From: Luteibacter sp. SG786
Lineage (GTDB): Bacteria; Pseudomonadota; Gammaproteobacteria; Xanthomonadales; Rhodanobacteraceae
Length of the DNA stretch: 64,000 bases
Reading direction: 5' to 3'
Assembly: GCF_011759605.1 (NCBI RefSeq)
Contig: NZ_JAAOYX010000001.1
Span: forward strand, 868,001 to 932,000
This document shows, piece after piece, positions 37,792 to 47,157 of the stretch (its first letter is position 1; each line of letters starts with the position of its first letter). The position numbers and the translations under genes are program-made. A model generated the notes under the pieces. It had not been told where the DNA came from, ran no database searches, and worked only from the letters and a program-made list of their open reading frames with translations.

Positions 37792-38136
37792 TTGAGCAAC
37801 GCCGCCATCCTGCGCTGGGTCGGCCTGATCCTCGTCATTGTCCTCATCGCGCTGCAGCTGAAGCTGTGGGTCGGCGGTGGGGGCATGGCCGAGGTCGATT
37901 CCCTGCGCGAATCGGTCAGGAAACAGACCGAGGAAAACGCGGGGCTGCAGAAGCGCAACCAGGCCCTGGCGGCGGACGTGGAAGATCTCAAGCATGGCGA
38001 GCAGGCCACCGAGGCGCGTGCGCGGCAGGAACTGGGCCTGATCAAGCCGGGCGAAACCTTCTATCAGGTGGTCGAACCGGGCGCCGCCACCAGCGCGCCC
38101 CCGCCGCCCCCGCCCGTCGCCCCCGGCGGCCAGTGA
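37792..38136 (+). CDS. ftsB: Cell division protein FtsB
   Basis: A 114-residue bitopic divisome protein that forms a complex with FtsQ and FtsL. One membrane helix (about residues 8-26, WVGLILVIVLIALQLKLW) is followed by a coiled coil (SLRESVRKQTEENAGLQKRN) and the family end GLIKPGETFYQVV; a Pro-rich tail (PPPPPPVAPGG) extends it. The start is a TTG right after eno; no better start gives the full helix. Stop and the ispD start overlap (TGATG). The eno-ftsB-ispD order is standard. Confidence 0.9.
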   Translation: MSNAAILRWVGLILVIVLIALQLKLWVGGGGMAEVDSLRESVRKQTEENAGLQKRNQALAADVEDLKHGEQATEARARQELGLIKPGETFYQVVEPGAATSAPPPPPPVAPGGQ

Positions 38137-38825
38137 TGGACGCGCTGTGGTGTGTCCTGCCGGCCGCCGGAAAAGGCGTCCGCGCGGGTGGCGACCGGCC
38201 GAAGCAATACCAGCCCATCGGCGGAAGGCCGATGATCGAGCACACGCTCGAACGCCTTGCGGCCCATCCGCTGGTCGCTGGCCTCGTGGTGGCGATCGCG
38301 GCCGACGACCGGCATTTCGCGGCCACGGACACGATCGGCGGCAAGCCGCTGCTTGTGACCGTCGGTGGCGGCGAGCGCAGCGATTCCGTACTGGCAGGCC
38401 TGCTGGCGCTGCCGGCGTCCGTGGGCGAGCGCGACTTCGTGCTGGTGCACGATGCCGCCCGGCCCTGCGTGCGCGCGACCGACATCGCCCGTCTGGTCGA
38501 GCTGGCCGGGCAGGGGGAGGGCGGTCTTCTGGGAGCGCCGTTGCGCGACACCCTAAAGCGCGCGGACGCGGCCTGTCACAGCATCGCCACCGAACCGCGC
38601 GAGGGTCGCTGGCGGGCGTTCACGCCGCAGATGTTCCGCCGCGGGCCGCTGATTCGTGCACTCCGCCTTGCCGGTGAAGACGGTATCGTGGTGAGCGACG
38701 AAGCCATGGCGATGGAAAGGTTCGGCGTGGCGCCGCTGCTGGTGGAAGGATCGGAAGACAACATCAAGGTGACCACGCCGGCCGATTTCGCGCTGGCGGA
38801 GTTCCTTCTAGGGAGAATCAGGTAA
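38136..38825 (+). CDS. ispD: 2-C-methyl-D-erythritol 4-phosphate cytidylyltransferase
   Basis: Third step of the MEP isoprenoid pathway. The 229-residue protein shows the nucleotide loop [46 protein letters not shown] and the C-terminal [10 protein letters not shown] and [20 protein letters not shown]. Starts within the ftsB stop and its own stop overlaps ispF (TAATG). Confidence 0.96.
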   Translation: MDALWCVLPAAGKGVRAGGDRPKQYQPIGGRPMIEHTLERLAAHPLVAGLVVAIAADDRHFAATDTIGGKPLLVTVGGGERSDSVLAGLLALPASVGERDFVLVHDAARPCVRATDIARLVELAGQGEGGLLGAPLRDTLKRADAACHSIATEPREGRWRAFTPQMFRRGPLIRALRLAGEDGIVVSDEAMAMERFGVAPLLVEGSEDNIKVTTPADFALAEFLLGRIR

Positions 38826-39298
38826 TGCGCATCGGCCAGGGATTCGACGTCCACGCGTTCGGCGAAGGCGACCACGTGATGCTGGGTGGCGTGCGCGTGC
38901 CGCATACGCAGGGCGTGCTTGCGCACTCCGATGGCGACGTGGTGCTGCACGCGCTTTGCGACGCGATGCTCGGCGCGCTCGCGCTGGGCGATATCGGCAA
39001 GCACTTTCCGCCATCCGACGCCGCGTGGCGCGGAGCGGACAGCCGCCGCTTCCTGCGCGCGGTGGCGGCCATGCTCGCCGAGCGCGGTTACGTGCTCGGC
39101 AACGCCGACATGACCGTGATCTGCGAAGCACCGAAGGTCGGCCCCCACGCGCAGGCCATGCGCGAGACCATCGCGACGGATCTGGGCGTGGACGTCGATC
39201 GCATCAGCATCAAGGCGACGACCACGGAAACCCTCGGTTTCACGGGGCGAAGGGAAGGCATCGCGGCGCTCGCTACGGTTCTGGTCCTGCGCACATGA
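38825..39298 (+). CDS. ispF: 2-C-methyl-D-erythritol 2,4-cyclodiphosphate synthase
   Basis: Fifth step of the MEP pathway. The 157-residue trimeric enzyme has the zinc motif GQGFDVHAF (Asp and His), [27 protein letters not shown] and [18 protein letters not shown]. Overlaps both neighbours by one to four bases, so ispD-ispF-mgtE are translationally coupled. Confidence 0.97.
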   Translation: MRIGQGFDVHAFGEGDHVMLGGVRVPHTQGVLAHSDGDVVLHALCDAMLGALALGDIGKHFPPSDAAWRGADSRRFLRAVAAMLAERGYVLGNADMTVICEAPKVGPHAQAMRETIATDLGVDVDRISIKATTTETLGFTGRREGIAALATVLVLRT

Positions 39299-40722
39299 GC
39301 GAGGTCGAGCCGCGCGCATCCACGCCTCGCCTGCACGACCGGCTGGAGGTGATCACCGCCCTCCTGCGCAGGCGGGAAGACCTGCTCGCGTTCGCCGGCG
39401 CTGCACCGGACGGCGACGAAGCCGCCCTGGAAGCGACCGACGCGGAACTGCAGTCCCGCCTCGACGAACTCCATCCGGCCGACCTTGCCGATGTCCTCGA
39501 ATCGTTGCCGCTGGAAGACCGCCTCGCGGTCTGGCAGCGCGTGCGCTCGGACCGGGACGGCGACATCCTGCTCGAGGTTTCCGACTCCGTCCGCGAAACG
39601 CTGATCGCGGACATGGACGACCGGGAAATCCTCGCCGCCGTCGAGCCGCTGGACGCCGACGAGCTGGCCGACCTGGTCGACGACCTGCCGACCGAGGTGC
39701 TGCCCGAACTGATGGCCAGCCTCGACGCGCAGGAACGCGAGCGCGTGCAGGCCGCCATGTCCTACGAGGACGATCAGGTCGGCGCGCTGATGGACTTCGA
39801 TATGGTCACCATCCGCGAGGACATCAGCCTCGAGGTGGTGCTGCGTTACCTGCGCCGGTTCGACGAACTGCCCGCGCAGACCGACAAGCTGTTTGTCGTC
39901 AACGCGGACAACGTGCTCACCGGCGTGCTGCCACTGCACTGGTTGCTGGTGAACCCGCCGGAAAAGATGGTCCACGAGATCATGGCGCCGGACGTCAACA
40001 CCTTCCGTCCGGAAGACGATGCGTACGACGTGGCCCAGGCCTTCGAGCGCTACGACCTCGTGACGGCGCCCGTGGTCGACAGCCAGCAGCGTCTCATCGG
40101 TCGTATCGCGGTCGACGCCATGCTCGACTTCATTCGCGAGGAAAGCGAAACGGAAGCGTTGTCGCGCGGCGGCCTGCGCGAGGAAGAAGACATCTTCGCT
40201 TCCGTCTGGAAGTCGGTGCGCAACCGCTGGGCCTGGCTGGCGATCAACCTGGTCACGGCGTTCATCGCCTCCCGCGTCATCGGGCTGTTCGAGCACTCCA
40301 TCGAGAAGCTCGTGGCCCTGGCGACGCTCATGCCGATCGTGGCCGGCATCGGCGGTAACTCGGGCAACCAGACCATCACCATGATCGTACGCGCCATGGC
40401 GCTCGAGCAGATCGGCGTGTCGCAGGCGCGGCGCCTGTGGCGGAAAGAACTGACCGTTGCGCTGGTGAACGGCATCGTATGGGGCGGCGCCATCGGCCTG
40501 GTGGCATGGGCACTTTACGGCAGCGTGTCGCTGGGCGCGGTGATGACCGCTGCGATGACGCTGAACCTTCTTCTCGCGGCCTTCATGGGCGTGGGCATTC
40601 CCATGCTGATGACCAGGCTCGGGCGAGATCCGGCCCTTGGTTCCAGCGTGCTCATCACGGCGATGACCGACAGCGGAGGATTCTTCATCTTCCTCGGGCT
40701 TGCCACGTTGTTCCTGCTGTAA
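39295..40722 (+). CDS. mgtE: MgtE-family magnesium transporter
   Basis: A 475-residue Mg2+ channel. The architecture is complete: cytoplasmic N domain (about residues 40-150, [14 protein letters not shown]), two CBS domains (about 160-290) that sense Mg2+, a plug helix, and five membrane helices from about residue 310 with the pore motif GIGGNSGNQ. It is regulated by protein-level Mg2+ binding; no Mg2+ riboswitch precedes it because its start lies in the ispF stop (ATGA). Its place between ispF and truD is not the usual one, since these two are adjacent in most gammaproteobacteria. Confidence 0.94.
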   Translation: MSEVEPRASTPRLHDRLEVITALLRRREDLLAFAGAAPDGDEAALEATDAELQSRLDELHPADLADVLESLPLEDRLAVWQRVRSDRDGDILLEVSDSVRETLIADMDDREILAAVEPLDADELADLVDDLPTEVLPELMASLDAQERERVQAAMSYEDDQVGALMDFDMVTIREDISLEVVLRYLRRFDELPAQTDKLFVVNADNVLTGVLPLHWLLVNPPEKMVHEIMAPDVNTFRPEDDAYDVAQAFERYDLVTAPVVDSQQRLIGRIAVDAMLDFIREESETEALSRGGLREEEDIFASVWKSVRNRWAWLAINLVTAFIASRVIGLFEHSIEKLVALATLMPIVAGIGGNSGNQTITMIVRAMALEQIGVSQARRLWRKELTVALVNGIVWGGAIGLVAWALYGSVSLGAVMTAAMTLNLLLAAFMGVGIPMLMTRLGRDPALGSSVLITAMTDSGGFFIFLGLATLFLL

Positions 40723-40729
40723 GGCCCCC

Positions 40730-41746
40730 ATGAGCGACACCGAACTTCCCTTCGCCTTTGGCACACCTCCGCTGCGTGCGCGTCTGCGCACCGCACCCGA
40801 AGACTTCGTGGTCGAGGAAATCCTCGGCTACGAGCCCGACGGCGCCGGCGAGCATGCTTTCCTCGTGGTGGAAAAACGCGGCGCGAACACCGACTGGGTG
40901 GCGCGCGAGCTGGCCAGGTTCGCGGGCACCTCGCCGATGAACGTCGGTTATGCGGGCCTGAAAGACCGCCATGCGGTGACCCGACAGGCGTTCACCGTGC
41001 AATTGCCTGGGAAGGCGGACCCGGACTGGTCGGCGTTTCCGCATGCCGAGGTATCGATCCGTTCGCTGGGAAGGCATTCGCGCAAGCTGAAGCGCGGCGC
41101 GCTGAAAGGGAACCGCTTCCTCCTGGTGCTGCGCGAGGTCGAAGGCGATCGCGCCGGGGCGGAGTCGCGTCTCGCGGCCATCGCGGCCCGTGGCGTGCCC
41201 AATTATTTCGGCGAACAGCGTTTCGGCCTGGGAGGCGGCAACGTCGCGCAGGCGCGGGCGATGTTCGGTGGGCGACGAGTCGATCGCGACAAGCGCTCGA
41301 TCCTGCTCTCGGCGGCGCGCTCGCACATCTTCAACGGCGTGCTTGCGGAGCGGGTCGCGGCCGGCACATGGGACGCGCCGATGGGCGGCGAGATCTGGGC
41401 GCTGGAAGGTTCGCGCTCGTGGTTCGGTCCGGAAGGCTTCAACGACACGCTCGCGGAGCGGCTGGCGCGTTTCGACATCCATCCCTCGGGGCCACTGTGG
41501 GGGCGCGGCGACACGCCGGCCGCCGGTGCCGTGGCGGAACTGGAACGCGCGGTAGCCGCGCGCGACGAGGATCTGGCCACCGGCCTTGCGGATGCGCGCA
41601 TGGACCAGGAGCGCCGCGCGCTGCGCCTGCAACCGCGCGATTTCGCATGGCGCTGGTTGGACGATGGCGCGCTGGAAGTGTCGTTCGGCCTTCCGGCGGG
41701 CGCGTATGCCACGACGGTGATCCGCGAACTGGCTACAACTTTGTAG
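40730..41746 (+). CDS. truD: tRNA pseudouridine(13) synthase
   Basis: Makes pseudouridine 13 in tRNA-Glu. The 338-residue protein contains the TruD signature with the nucleophilic Asp in GYAGLKDRHAVTRQAFTV, preceded by TAPEDFVVEE, and followed by RGVPNYFGEQRFG and KRSILLSAARSHIFN. Begins 7 bp after mgtE. Its TAG stop is the first part of the left arm of the palindromic element at 41743-41849. Confidence 0.95.
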   Translation: MSDTELPFAFGTPPLRARLRTAPEDFVVEEILGYEPDGAGEHAFLVVEKRGANTDWVARELARFAGTSPMNVGYAGLKDRHAVTRQAFTVQLPGKADPDWSAFPHAEVSIRSLGRHSRKLKRGALKGNRFLLVLREVEGDRAGAESRLAAIAARGVPNYFGEQRFGLGGGNVAQARAMFGGRRVDRDKRSILLSAARSHIFNGVLAERVAAGTWDAPMGGEIWALEGSRSWFGPEGFNDTLAERLARFDIHPSGPLWGRGDTPAAGAVAELERAVAARDEDLATGLADARMDQERRALRLQPRDFAWRWLDDGALEVSFGLPAGAYATTVIRELATTL

Positions 41747-41849
41747 GAGCGCGCCCTGCGCGCGACATGTTTTGAGGCCGTGACCCTGAGCTGGCGCGCC
41801 GGATCGGGACCTGGCGCGAAAAGCTGTCGCGCGCAGGGCGCGCTCCTAC
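41743..41849. repeat. Palindromic element whose arms contain the stop codons of truD and smr
   Basis: Two perfect 24-bp inverted arms, 41743-41766 (GTAGGAGCGCGCCCTGCGCG...) and 41826-41849, are separated by 59 bp. Each arm starts with GTAGGAG. The TAG in the left arm is the truD stop, and the TAG of the right arm, read on the other strand, is the smr stop. It differs in sequence from the REP family at 31400. It may also serve as a two-way terminator or RNA 3' end. Confidence 0.85.
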
Positions 41850-42391
41850 GGACCTTTCAGCAGCACCACCACCGCCCCGGTGCCGCCTTGCATCGGCCGC
41901 GCCGAAGCGAACGCCACCACGTCGTCGCGACGGCGCAGCAGGCGGTCGGTCAGCCCTTTCAAGACCGGGCCGCCGGCCTTCGAACGCAGGCCCTTGCCGT
42001 GAATGATCCGCACGCAGCGGATGCCGTCGTGGCGGCATTCGGCAAGGAATTCGGCGATGGTCAACTGCGCCGCCGCCGCGTTCATCTGGTGCAGGTCCAC
42101 GTCGGCCTGGATGCTGAACTGGCCGCGCTTGAGCTGCTTCAGGACTTTGGGCGGATAACCGTCGCGCAGGTACGACAATTCCTCGCCCACCTCGAGATCG
42201 GCCGGATCGTAGTCGAACAACAGGGAGTCCGCGGGAACCGCGGCTTCGTCGGCGTCGCGCATGTGGGGGTGCGGCGCGGGCCTGGGCTTCGCGGGCAGGA
42301 TTTCCGCCGGCCGCATGAGCCGAACGTCGCCGATGGCCTCGCGGAAGAGGCGGCTGTCGTCGTCGTGCACCTTGGGCGGGCGTCGCGTCAT
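41846..42391 (-). CDS. Smr-domain protein (SmrA/SmrB type)
   Basis: A 181-residue protein with a C-terminal Smr domain (about residues 90-178). The markers are VDLHQMNAAAAQ and RIIHGKGLRSK, which hold the conserved DLH and HGKG motifs linked with endonuclease or RNA-binding activity. The N-terminal half is charged and probably disordered. SmrB in E. coli cleaves mRNA at collided ribosomes; whether this protein is its functional counterpart cannot be said. It is convergent with truD and divergent from surE, interrupting the usual truD-surE pair. Confidence 0.88.
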   Translation of the reverse strand: MTRRPPKVHDDDSRLFREAIGDVRLMRPAEILPAKPRPAPHPHMRDADEAAVPADSLLFDYDPADLEVGEELSYLRDGYPPKVLKQLKRGQFSIQADVDLHQMNAAAAQLTIAEFLAECRHDGIRCVRIIHGKGLRSKAGGPVLKGLTDRLLRRRDDVVAFASARPMQGGTGAVVVLLKGP

Positions 42392-42561
42392 GCCTTCATC
42401 CTAAGCGAAGCATCAGGGGAAGTCGCGACGGCGCCGTGACGGCGGTCGCATTGGCTTCCGTGCCCGTTCCGTGAATCCGGCTGCCCGCTCCGGTAGACTT
42501 GGACGGTCGGGCGGCCTCTCCGAGATTGGGTCGCCCCGTCTGTTTTTCGATCTGGATCAGC

Positions 42562-43344
42562 ATGCAAGTTCTGGTTAGCAACGACGACGGCGTGGAGGCC
42601 CCTGGCATCCAGGTGCTGGCCGAGCGTCTGGCCGAGTTCGGCACGGTGACGGTCGTGGCCCCCGATCGCGACCGCTCCGGCGCGAGCAATTCACTCACCC
42701 TCGATTCGCCCATTCGCGTGCAGCGCCTCGAAAGCGGCGCGTATCGCGTTGCCGGCACGCCCACCGATTGCGTGCACCTCGCACTGTCCGGGTTGCTCGA
42801 TCACGAGACGGATATCGTCGTCTCGGGCATCAACAATGTCGCCAACCTCGGCGACGACGTCATCTATTCGGGCACCGTCTCCGCCGCGATGGAGGGGCGC
42901 TTCCTCGGCCTTCCCGCCATCGCCGTGTCGTTGGTCACGCGCGAGGGTTCTGGCCGCCATTTCGATACGGCGGCCAGCGCCGTGCTGATGCTGATGCGGC
43001 GGCTCATCGTCGATCCGCTGCCGGCCGACACCATCCTCAATGTGAACGTGCCGGACCTGGCCTGGGAGCAGGTGCGCGGCTTCGAGGTCACGCGTCTGGG
43101 CAAGCGCCATCGCTCCGCGCCGGCCATCCGCAGCACCGACCCTCGGGGCCGCGCCATGTGGTGGATCGGGCCCCCTGGCGAGATCGACGACGACGGCCCC
43201 GGTACCGATTTCGACGCCGTTCGCCGCGGCTACGTCTCCGTCACGCCCATCCACACCGACCTCACGCGTTTCCAGGCCCTGGAGAAGGTCAGCAGTTGGA
43301 TGTTGTCGCTTTCGTCCGCCATGGACGACGAGGAGGCGGCCTGA
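42562..43344 (+). CDS. surE: 5'/3'-nucleotidase SurE
   Basis: A 260-residue nucleotide phosphatase and exopolyphosphatase linked with stationary-phase survival. The metal site is [13 protein letters not shown] with the Asp-Asp pair, Ser in GASNSLT and Asn in [30 protein letters not shown] is the family start; an earlier in-frame start is not conserved. A TAGACT -10-like sequence lies about 70 bp upstream. pcm begins one base after the stop. Confidence 0.96.
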   Translation: MQVLVSNDDGVEAPGIQVLAERLAEFGTVTVVAPDRDRSGASNSLTLDSPIRVQRLESGAYRVAGTPTDCVHLALSGLLDHETDIVVSGINNVANLGDDVIYSGTVSAAMEGRFLGLPAIAVSLVTREGSGRHFDTAASAVLMLMRRLIVDPLPADTILNVNVPDLAWEQVRGFEVTRLGKRHRSAPAIRSTDPRGRAMWWIGPPGEIDDDGPGTDFDAVRRGYVSVTPIHTDLTRFQALEKVSSWMLSLSSAMDDEEAA

Positions 43345-43345
43345 C

Positions 43346-44029
43346 ATGGTGAACATGCACGCGCTCCCGCCATCCGCGCTCCGCGGCGAAGGCATGACCT
43401 CGCAACGTGCGCGCGACCGCCTGGTGGCCAAGCTTGCGGAAGAAGGCATTCGCGACGAGCGGGTGCTGGAGGTGATCCGCCAGTTGCCTCGCCACCATTT
43501 CATCGATCAGGCGCTGCATTCGCGCGCTTACGAAAACAACGCGCTGCCCATCGGGCACGGCCAGACCATCTCCCAGCCGTGGATCGTGGCGCGAATGACG
43601 GAAGCCCTGATCGAGCACGGCGTTCCGGAGCGCGTCCTGGAGATCGGCACGGGTTCGGGCTACCAGGCGGCGGTTCTGGCCGGCATCGTGCCGACCGTCT
43701 ACACCGTCGAGCGGATCGAGGAACTCCTGCGCCAGGCACGGCGTCGCTTCCGGCAGCTCGGCCTCGACAACCTGCGGTCGCGACACGACGACGGCAAGCT
43801 CGGTTGGGCCTCGGAGGCGCCGTTCGACGCCATTATCCTTACCGCCGCCGGCGACCGCGTGCCCACGCCCTTGTTCGACCAGCTGAAGCCGGGCGGCGTG
43901 CTCGTCGCCCCGGTGGGCAGCCCCAGCCAGCAGGTTCTCGTGCGCATGCGCAAGGACGACGACGGAACCATCCATCGCGAAGACCTCGGCGCCGTGAGCT
44001 TCGTCCCGCTGCTTGGCGGCATCGGGTGA
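43346..44029 (+). CDS. pcm: Protein-L-isoaspartate O-methyltransferase
   Basis: Methylates isoaspartyl residues so that damaged proteins can be repaired. The 227-residue protein has [35 protein letters not shown] and the SAM motif [16 protein letters not shown]. The first ATG after surE is used; a second ATG sixteen codons later ([10 protein letters not shown]) matches the usual N-terminus and may be the real start. Order surE-pcm is standard. Confidence 0.95.
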   Translation: MVNMHALPPSALRGEGMTSQRARDRLVAKLAEEGIRDERVLEVIRQLPRHHFIDQALHSRAYENNALPIGHGQTISQPWIVARMTEALIEHGVPERVLEIGTGSGYQAAVLAGIVPTVYTVERIEELLRQARRRFRQLGLDNLRSRHDDGKLGWASEAPFDAIILTAAGDRVPTPLFDQLKPGGVLVAPVGSPSQQVLVRMRKDDDGTIHREDLGAVSFVPLLGGIG

Positions 44030-44058
44030 CACTCAAACACCATAAGGAAACCCGCTGA

Positions 44059-44667
44059 ATGCGGATGTTCTCTTCGCTGTACGAGCGCGCCATCGTCTGG
44101 GCACGCCATCGCCATGCGGTCCGCTATCTTGCGGGACTCTCCTTCGTCGAGGCATTCATCTTCCCGGTGATGCCCGAAGTCATGCTGGCACCGATGATGC
44201 TGGCGCAGCCGCGCAAGGCCTTCCGCTTCGCGAACTGGAGCCTGCTGTTCTCGCTGCTCGGTTCGTTGGTCGGCTATGGCCTCGGCCATTTCGCGTACGA
44301 GGCGCTCAAGCCGCTGCTGGAATCGATGCACCTGCTGGCGCCAATACAGAAGGGCGTGGAAAACCTTCAGCGGGACATGCAGGCGCACTCGCTGGGCCTG
44401 TACATCGTGCTTGCCATGGCAGCGCTGCAACCCGTGGTGCCCATGAAGTTCGTCACCTGGGCCTCGGGCATCGTAGGCGTGCCGGTCCTGCCGTTCCTGG
44501 TCTGCATGCTCGTCGGGCGCGGCAAGCGCGTGTGGCTGCTGGCCCTCCTCGTCCGCATCTTCGGCGAACGTGCCGAGCAGATGCTGCGCAAACACATCGA
44601 GTGGATAGGTTGGGCTGTTATCGTAGCCCTCATCCTGCTGGCCGCCTGGTGGTTCCTGTTGCGATGA
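44059..44667 (+). CDS. YqaA-family membrane protein (VTT/DedA-related)
   Basis: A 202-residue inner-membrane protein with four to five predicted helices. FVEAFIFPVMPEVMLAPM is the typical acidic/Pro region of the VTT fold, and LQPVVPMKFVTWASG is the matching second half-repeat. DedA relatives are linked with lipid flipping and membrane homeostasis; this subfamily has no settled role. AAGGAAA precedes the ATG. It lies between pcm and nlpD; in E. coli those two are adjacent or separated by a similar protein. Confidence 0.85.
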   Translation: MRMFSSLYERAIVWARHRHAVRYLAGLSFVEAFIFPVMPEVMLAPMMLAQPRKAFRFANWSLLFSLLGSLVGYGLGHFAYEALKPLLESMHLLAPIQKGVENLQRDMQAHSLGLYIVLAMAALQPVVPMKFVTWASGIVGVPVLPFLVCMLVGRGKRVWLLALLVRIFGERAEQMLRKHIEWIGWAVIVALILLAAWWFLLR

Positions 44668-44690
44668 GTGACCGTGAAGGGAGATCCGCG

Positions 44691-45695
44691 ATGCTCGTGA
44701 CCCGTCCGCCTGCCTTGCTGACCATGCTGGCGGCAAGTCTGCTGCTCGCCGGCTGCGATCTCGCGCCGCGCAGTTCGGTGGTGGTCACACGCAGCCCCGG
44801 AAGCTATACGACCGCGCGGCCCTCCGCGCCGACGCCGCCGCCGGGCGGCAGCTATCGGGTAGTGAAGGGCGACACGCTTTACAGCATCGCTTTCCGGAAC
44901 AAGGTGGATTTCCGCGACCTCGCGGCCTGGAATGGTATCGGGTCGCCTTACACGATCTGGCCCGGCCAGGATCTTCGGCTCTCGCCGCCGGGCCACCAGG
45001 CAGCGCAAGCCCCGGCCTCGGTGACGCACACCGCTCCTGCCATTGCCGCCGTGCCGGTGCCCGCTCCGGCGCCCACGCGTCCGGTACAGCCCGCGACCGC
45101 GACCCAGCCGGGCCTTGCGCCCGTCACCGAGGCGGAAGCGAACCCGCCCGCCGTGCCCGCGCCAGCGACCACGACGAACACCCCTGTGGTCGTCGCGGGC
45201 AAGCCGGCCGAATCGGTCGTTCCGCCGCCGGCTCCCGCATCTTCCGCTGGCCAGGCCCCAGCGCCGGTGGAAAATCCGCCGGCGTCCACACCTATCGTGG
45301 TCAAGGGCGCCACGCGCAGTGTCGGCGGCATCGTGTGGCGTTGGCCCGCCGACGGCGCCCTCCTCAAGAAATTCTCATCCGGGGACGCGATCCCCGGTAT
45401 CGAAGTGGCCGGCAAGGCCGGCGATCCGGTGCGCGCCGCCGCCGACGGCGTGGTGGTCTACAGCGGCAATGGCCTGGTGGGCTATGGCGAGCTTGTGATC
45501 ATCAAGCACAGCGACAGTTTCCTCTCGGCGTATGGCCACAATCGCAAGCGCCTGGTGAAGGAAGGCGAGAAGGTGAAGGCGGGACAGGTCGTGGCCGAAA
45601 TGGGTTCCACCGGCGCTGCGAGGGACGAGCTCCAGTTCCAGATCCGCCGCGACGGCAATCCGGTCGACCCGCTGCAGTACCTGCCGCCGAGGTAG
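44691..45695 (+). CDS. nlpD: NlpD-type LysM/M23 lipoprotein (amidase activator)
   Basis: A 334-residue outer-membrane lipoprotein. Signal peptide with lipobox LLLAGC; LysM domain (about residues 57-102, YRVVKGDTLYSIAFRNKVDF); a long Pro/Ala-rich linker; and a C-terminal M23 (LytM) domain. The metal-binding HxxxD and HxH motifs are degenerate (GIEVAGKAGDP; SAYGHN keeps one His), so it should not be a hydrolase but an activator of a septal amidase, as NlpD is for AmiC. The ATG at 44691 is chosen because GGGAG precedes it; an ATG at 44664 overlapping yqaA is possible but would put nine residues before the signal peptide. rpoS, the usual next gene, is absent here. Confidence 0.92.
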   Translation: MLVTRPPALLTMLAASLLLAGCDLAPRSSVVVTRSPGSYTTARPSAPTPPPGGSYRVVKGDTLYSIAFRNKVDFRDLAAWNGIGSPYTIWPGQDLRLSPPGHQAAQAPASVTHTAPAIAAVPVPAPAPTRPVQPATATQPGLAPVTEAEANPPAVPAPATTTNTPVVVAGKPAESVVPPPAPASSAGQAPAPVENPPASTPIVVKGATRSVGGIVWRWPADGALLKKFSSGDAIPGIEVAGKAGDPVRAAADGVVVYSGNGLVGYGELVIIKHSDSFLSAYGHNRKRLVKEGEKVKAGQVVAEMGSTGAARDELQFQIRRDGNPVDPLQYLPPR

Positions 45696-45726
45696 GATTC
45701 CAGGCGCGAGAGCGAAAGTGGCTTCT

Positions 45727-45832
45727 TGTGGGAGCCGCTTCAGCGGCGATGGGTGCTCGCGGCCAACTGGCCCGCTGCTGCGGGATCGCCGGCAGAGCCG
45801 GCTCCCACATGCCGGCAGAGCCGGCTTCCACC
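45727..45832. repeat. REP-type palindromic element, copy 3, with an extra half unit
   Basis: Full element at 45727-45809 with arms TGTGGGAGCCGCTTCAGCGG and GCCGGCTCCCACA; a second partial right arm (GCCGGCAGAGCCGGCTTCCA) follows directly to 45832, ending at the panE stop codon. It fills the convergent nlpD-panE gap. Confidence 0.85.
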
Positions 45833-45833
45833 A

Positions 45834-46769
45834 TCAGCCTTCGCGTTTCTGGCGAATCTCGTACGCCTGCAGGTGCGCATAGGCCACTTCCAGCAACGGC
45901 GCCGCCACACCCGCGTCGCGCGCGCGACGCAGCATGTCGCCGACGATGTGATCGGCTTCGATGCGCTGTCCCGATTCCAGGTCGCGCAGCATCGATGCCG
46001 TGAGCGGCGAGCCTTCCTGGGTCAGCGTCTTCCAGGCAAAGGAGCGCGCGTTGTCAGGTACGGCGTGGCCGGACGCGCGCGCCACGGCCAGGCACTCCTC
46101 GTACATGCGCTCGACGAGGTGGCGTCCGTCGTTCGTGGCGACGATGTCGCCCACGCTGGCACGGAAGAGGCAGGTGCTGCCCGCCAGCGTGGCGAGGAAG
46201 GCGAACTTCGCCCAGAGGTCCCGAAGGATGTCGCCGGAATGCGTATGGTCGACCTTCGCGGCGGCGAAGGCGTTAGCGATCTCGGCGCAGCGCCCTGCGT
46301 GCTCCTGGCCGTCGCGTTCGCCGAAGGTAATCGAGGCGCCGTTCCCGAAATGGACGATCTCGCCATCGGGCCCCTTCGCTGCGCTGATCACGCATAGACC
46401 GCCCAGCACCCGGTCGGGACCGAAGCGGCTGTCGAGCACAGGGTAGTGGGCCAGACCGTTGAGGATCGGCAACACCGTCGACCGTTCGCCTACGACAGGG
46501 TCGATGGCCTCGATCGCCGAATGCAGGTCGTAGGCCTTGCTCGAAAGCAGCACCAGGTCGAACGGGCCCTGGCTGGCCGCGGTTTCGGCCAGCACATGTT
46601 TTACCCGCACCGTGGCGTTGCCGAACGGGCTGACGATCACCAGGCCCTTCGCATCCAGCACTCGCGCGCGCTCCGGACGTACCAGGAAGGTGACGTCCAG
46701 GCCGGCTTGTGCGAGCCGCCCGCCGAAGTATCCGCCGGTGCCGCCGGCGCCCAGGACGAGGATGCGCAT
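45834..46769 (-). CDS. panE: 2-dehydropantoate 2-reductase-family protein
   Basis: A 311-residue NADPH-dependent ketopantoate reductase. Rossmann motif LVLGAGGTGGYFGGRLAQAG at the N-terminus, VLLSSKAYDL with the catalytic Lys near residue 75, PILNGLAHYPVL, and the helical C-domain with LWAKFAFLATLAGSTCL. It supplies pantoate together with PanB, but lies 34 kb from panBCD. Many genomes have several members of this family with other substrates, so the symbol is probable rather than sure. Head to tail with the Mth938-like gene (11 bp). Confidence 0.85.
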   Translation of the reverse strand: MRILVLGAGGTGGYFGGRLAQAGLDVTFLVRPERARVLDAKGLVIVSPFGNATVRVKHVLAETAASQGPFDLVLLSSKAYDLHSAIEAIDPVVGERSTVLPILNGLAHYPVLDSRFGPDRVLGGLCVISAAKGPDGEIVHFGNGASITFGERDGQEHAGRCAEIANAFAAAKVDHTHSGDILRDLWAKFAFLATLAGSTCLFRASVGDIVATNDGRHLVERMYEECLAVARASGHAVPDNARSFAWKTLTQEGSPLTASMLRDLESGQRIEADHIVGDMLRRARDAGVAAPLLEVAYAHLQAYEIRQKREG

Positions 46770-46780
46770 GTGTGCTCCCT

Positions 46781-47152
46781 TCAGGGAAGGATGAACGCCG
46801 CCACGACCTTGCGACCCTCGCCGGCCAGGAGGCTATAGGTGCGCGCCGCCGAACCGTTGGTCATCGCCTCGATGCCGATGCCGCGGCGGAGGAAACCGGC
46901 CATGACCTCGGCCGGGGGGAAGACCTGCCGTTCGCCGGTGCCCAGGAGGACGACTTCCGGCTGGAGACCGGCGATCTTCTCGACATCGGCCAGGGTGAGG
47001 CGGGCGGCGTCGGTGGCCTCCCAGTCCTCGACCACCTGCTGAGGGGTCAGCAGGATGCTCTTGTGGAAATCCCGATCGACCACGGTGACCGTGCCGGCGC
47101 CCACGCGGCGCACGAAAAGGTAGTCGCCGGGATGTTCGAAGGACAGGTCCAT
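46781..47152 (-). CDS. Mth938-like (NDUFAF3/DUF498) domain protein
   Basis: A 123-residue single-domain protein. PEVVLLGTGERQVFPPAEVM is the conserved core and LLTPQQVVEDWE is typical for bacterial members. The eukaryotic relative NDUFAF3 helps to assemble respiratory complex I; the bacterial role is unknown. It is followed by panE and preceded by yhbY on the same strand with 5 bp between, forming a small three-gene transcription unit. Confidence 0.85.
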   Translation of the reverse strand: MDLSFEHPGDYLFVRRVGAGTVTVVDRDFHKSILLTPQQVVEDWEATDAARLTLADVEKIAGLQPEVVLLGTGERQVFPPAEVMAGFLRRGIGIEAMTNGSAARTYSLLAGEGRKVVAAFILP

Positions 47153-47157
47153 GGGAG

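Noticed and set aside
39241-39297. Mg2+ riboswitch before mgtE
   Set aside because: The start codon lies within the ispF stop codon, so there is no leader for a riboswitch.
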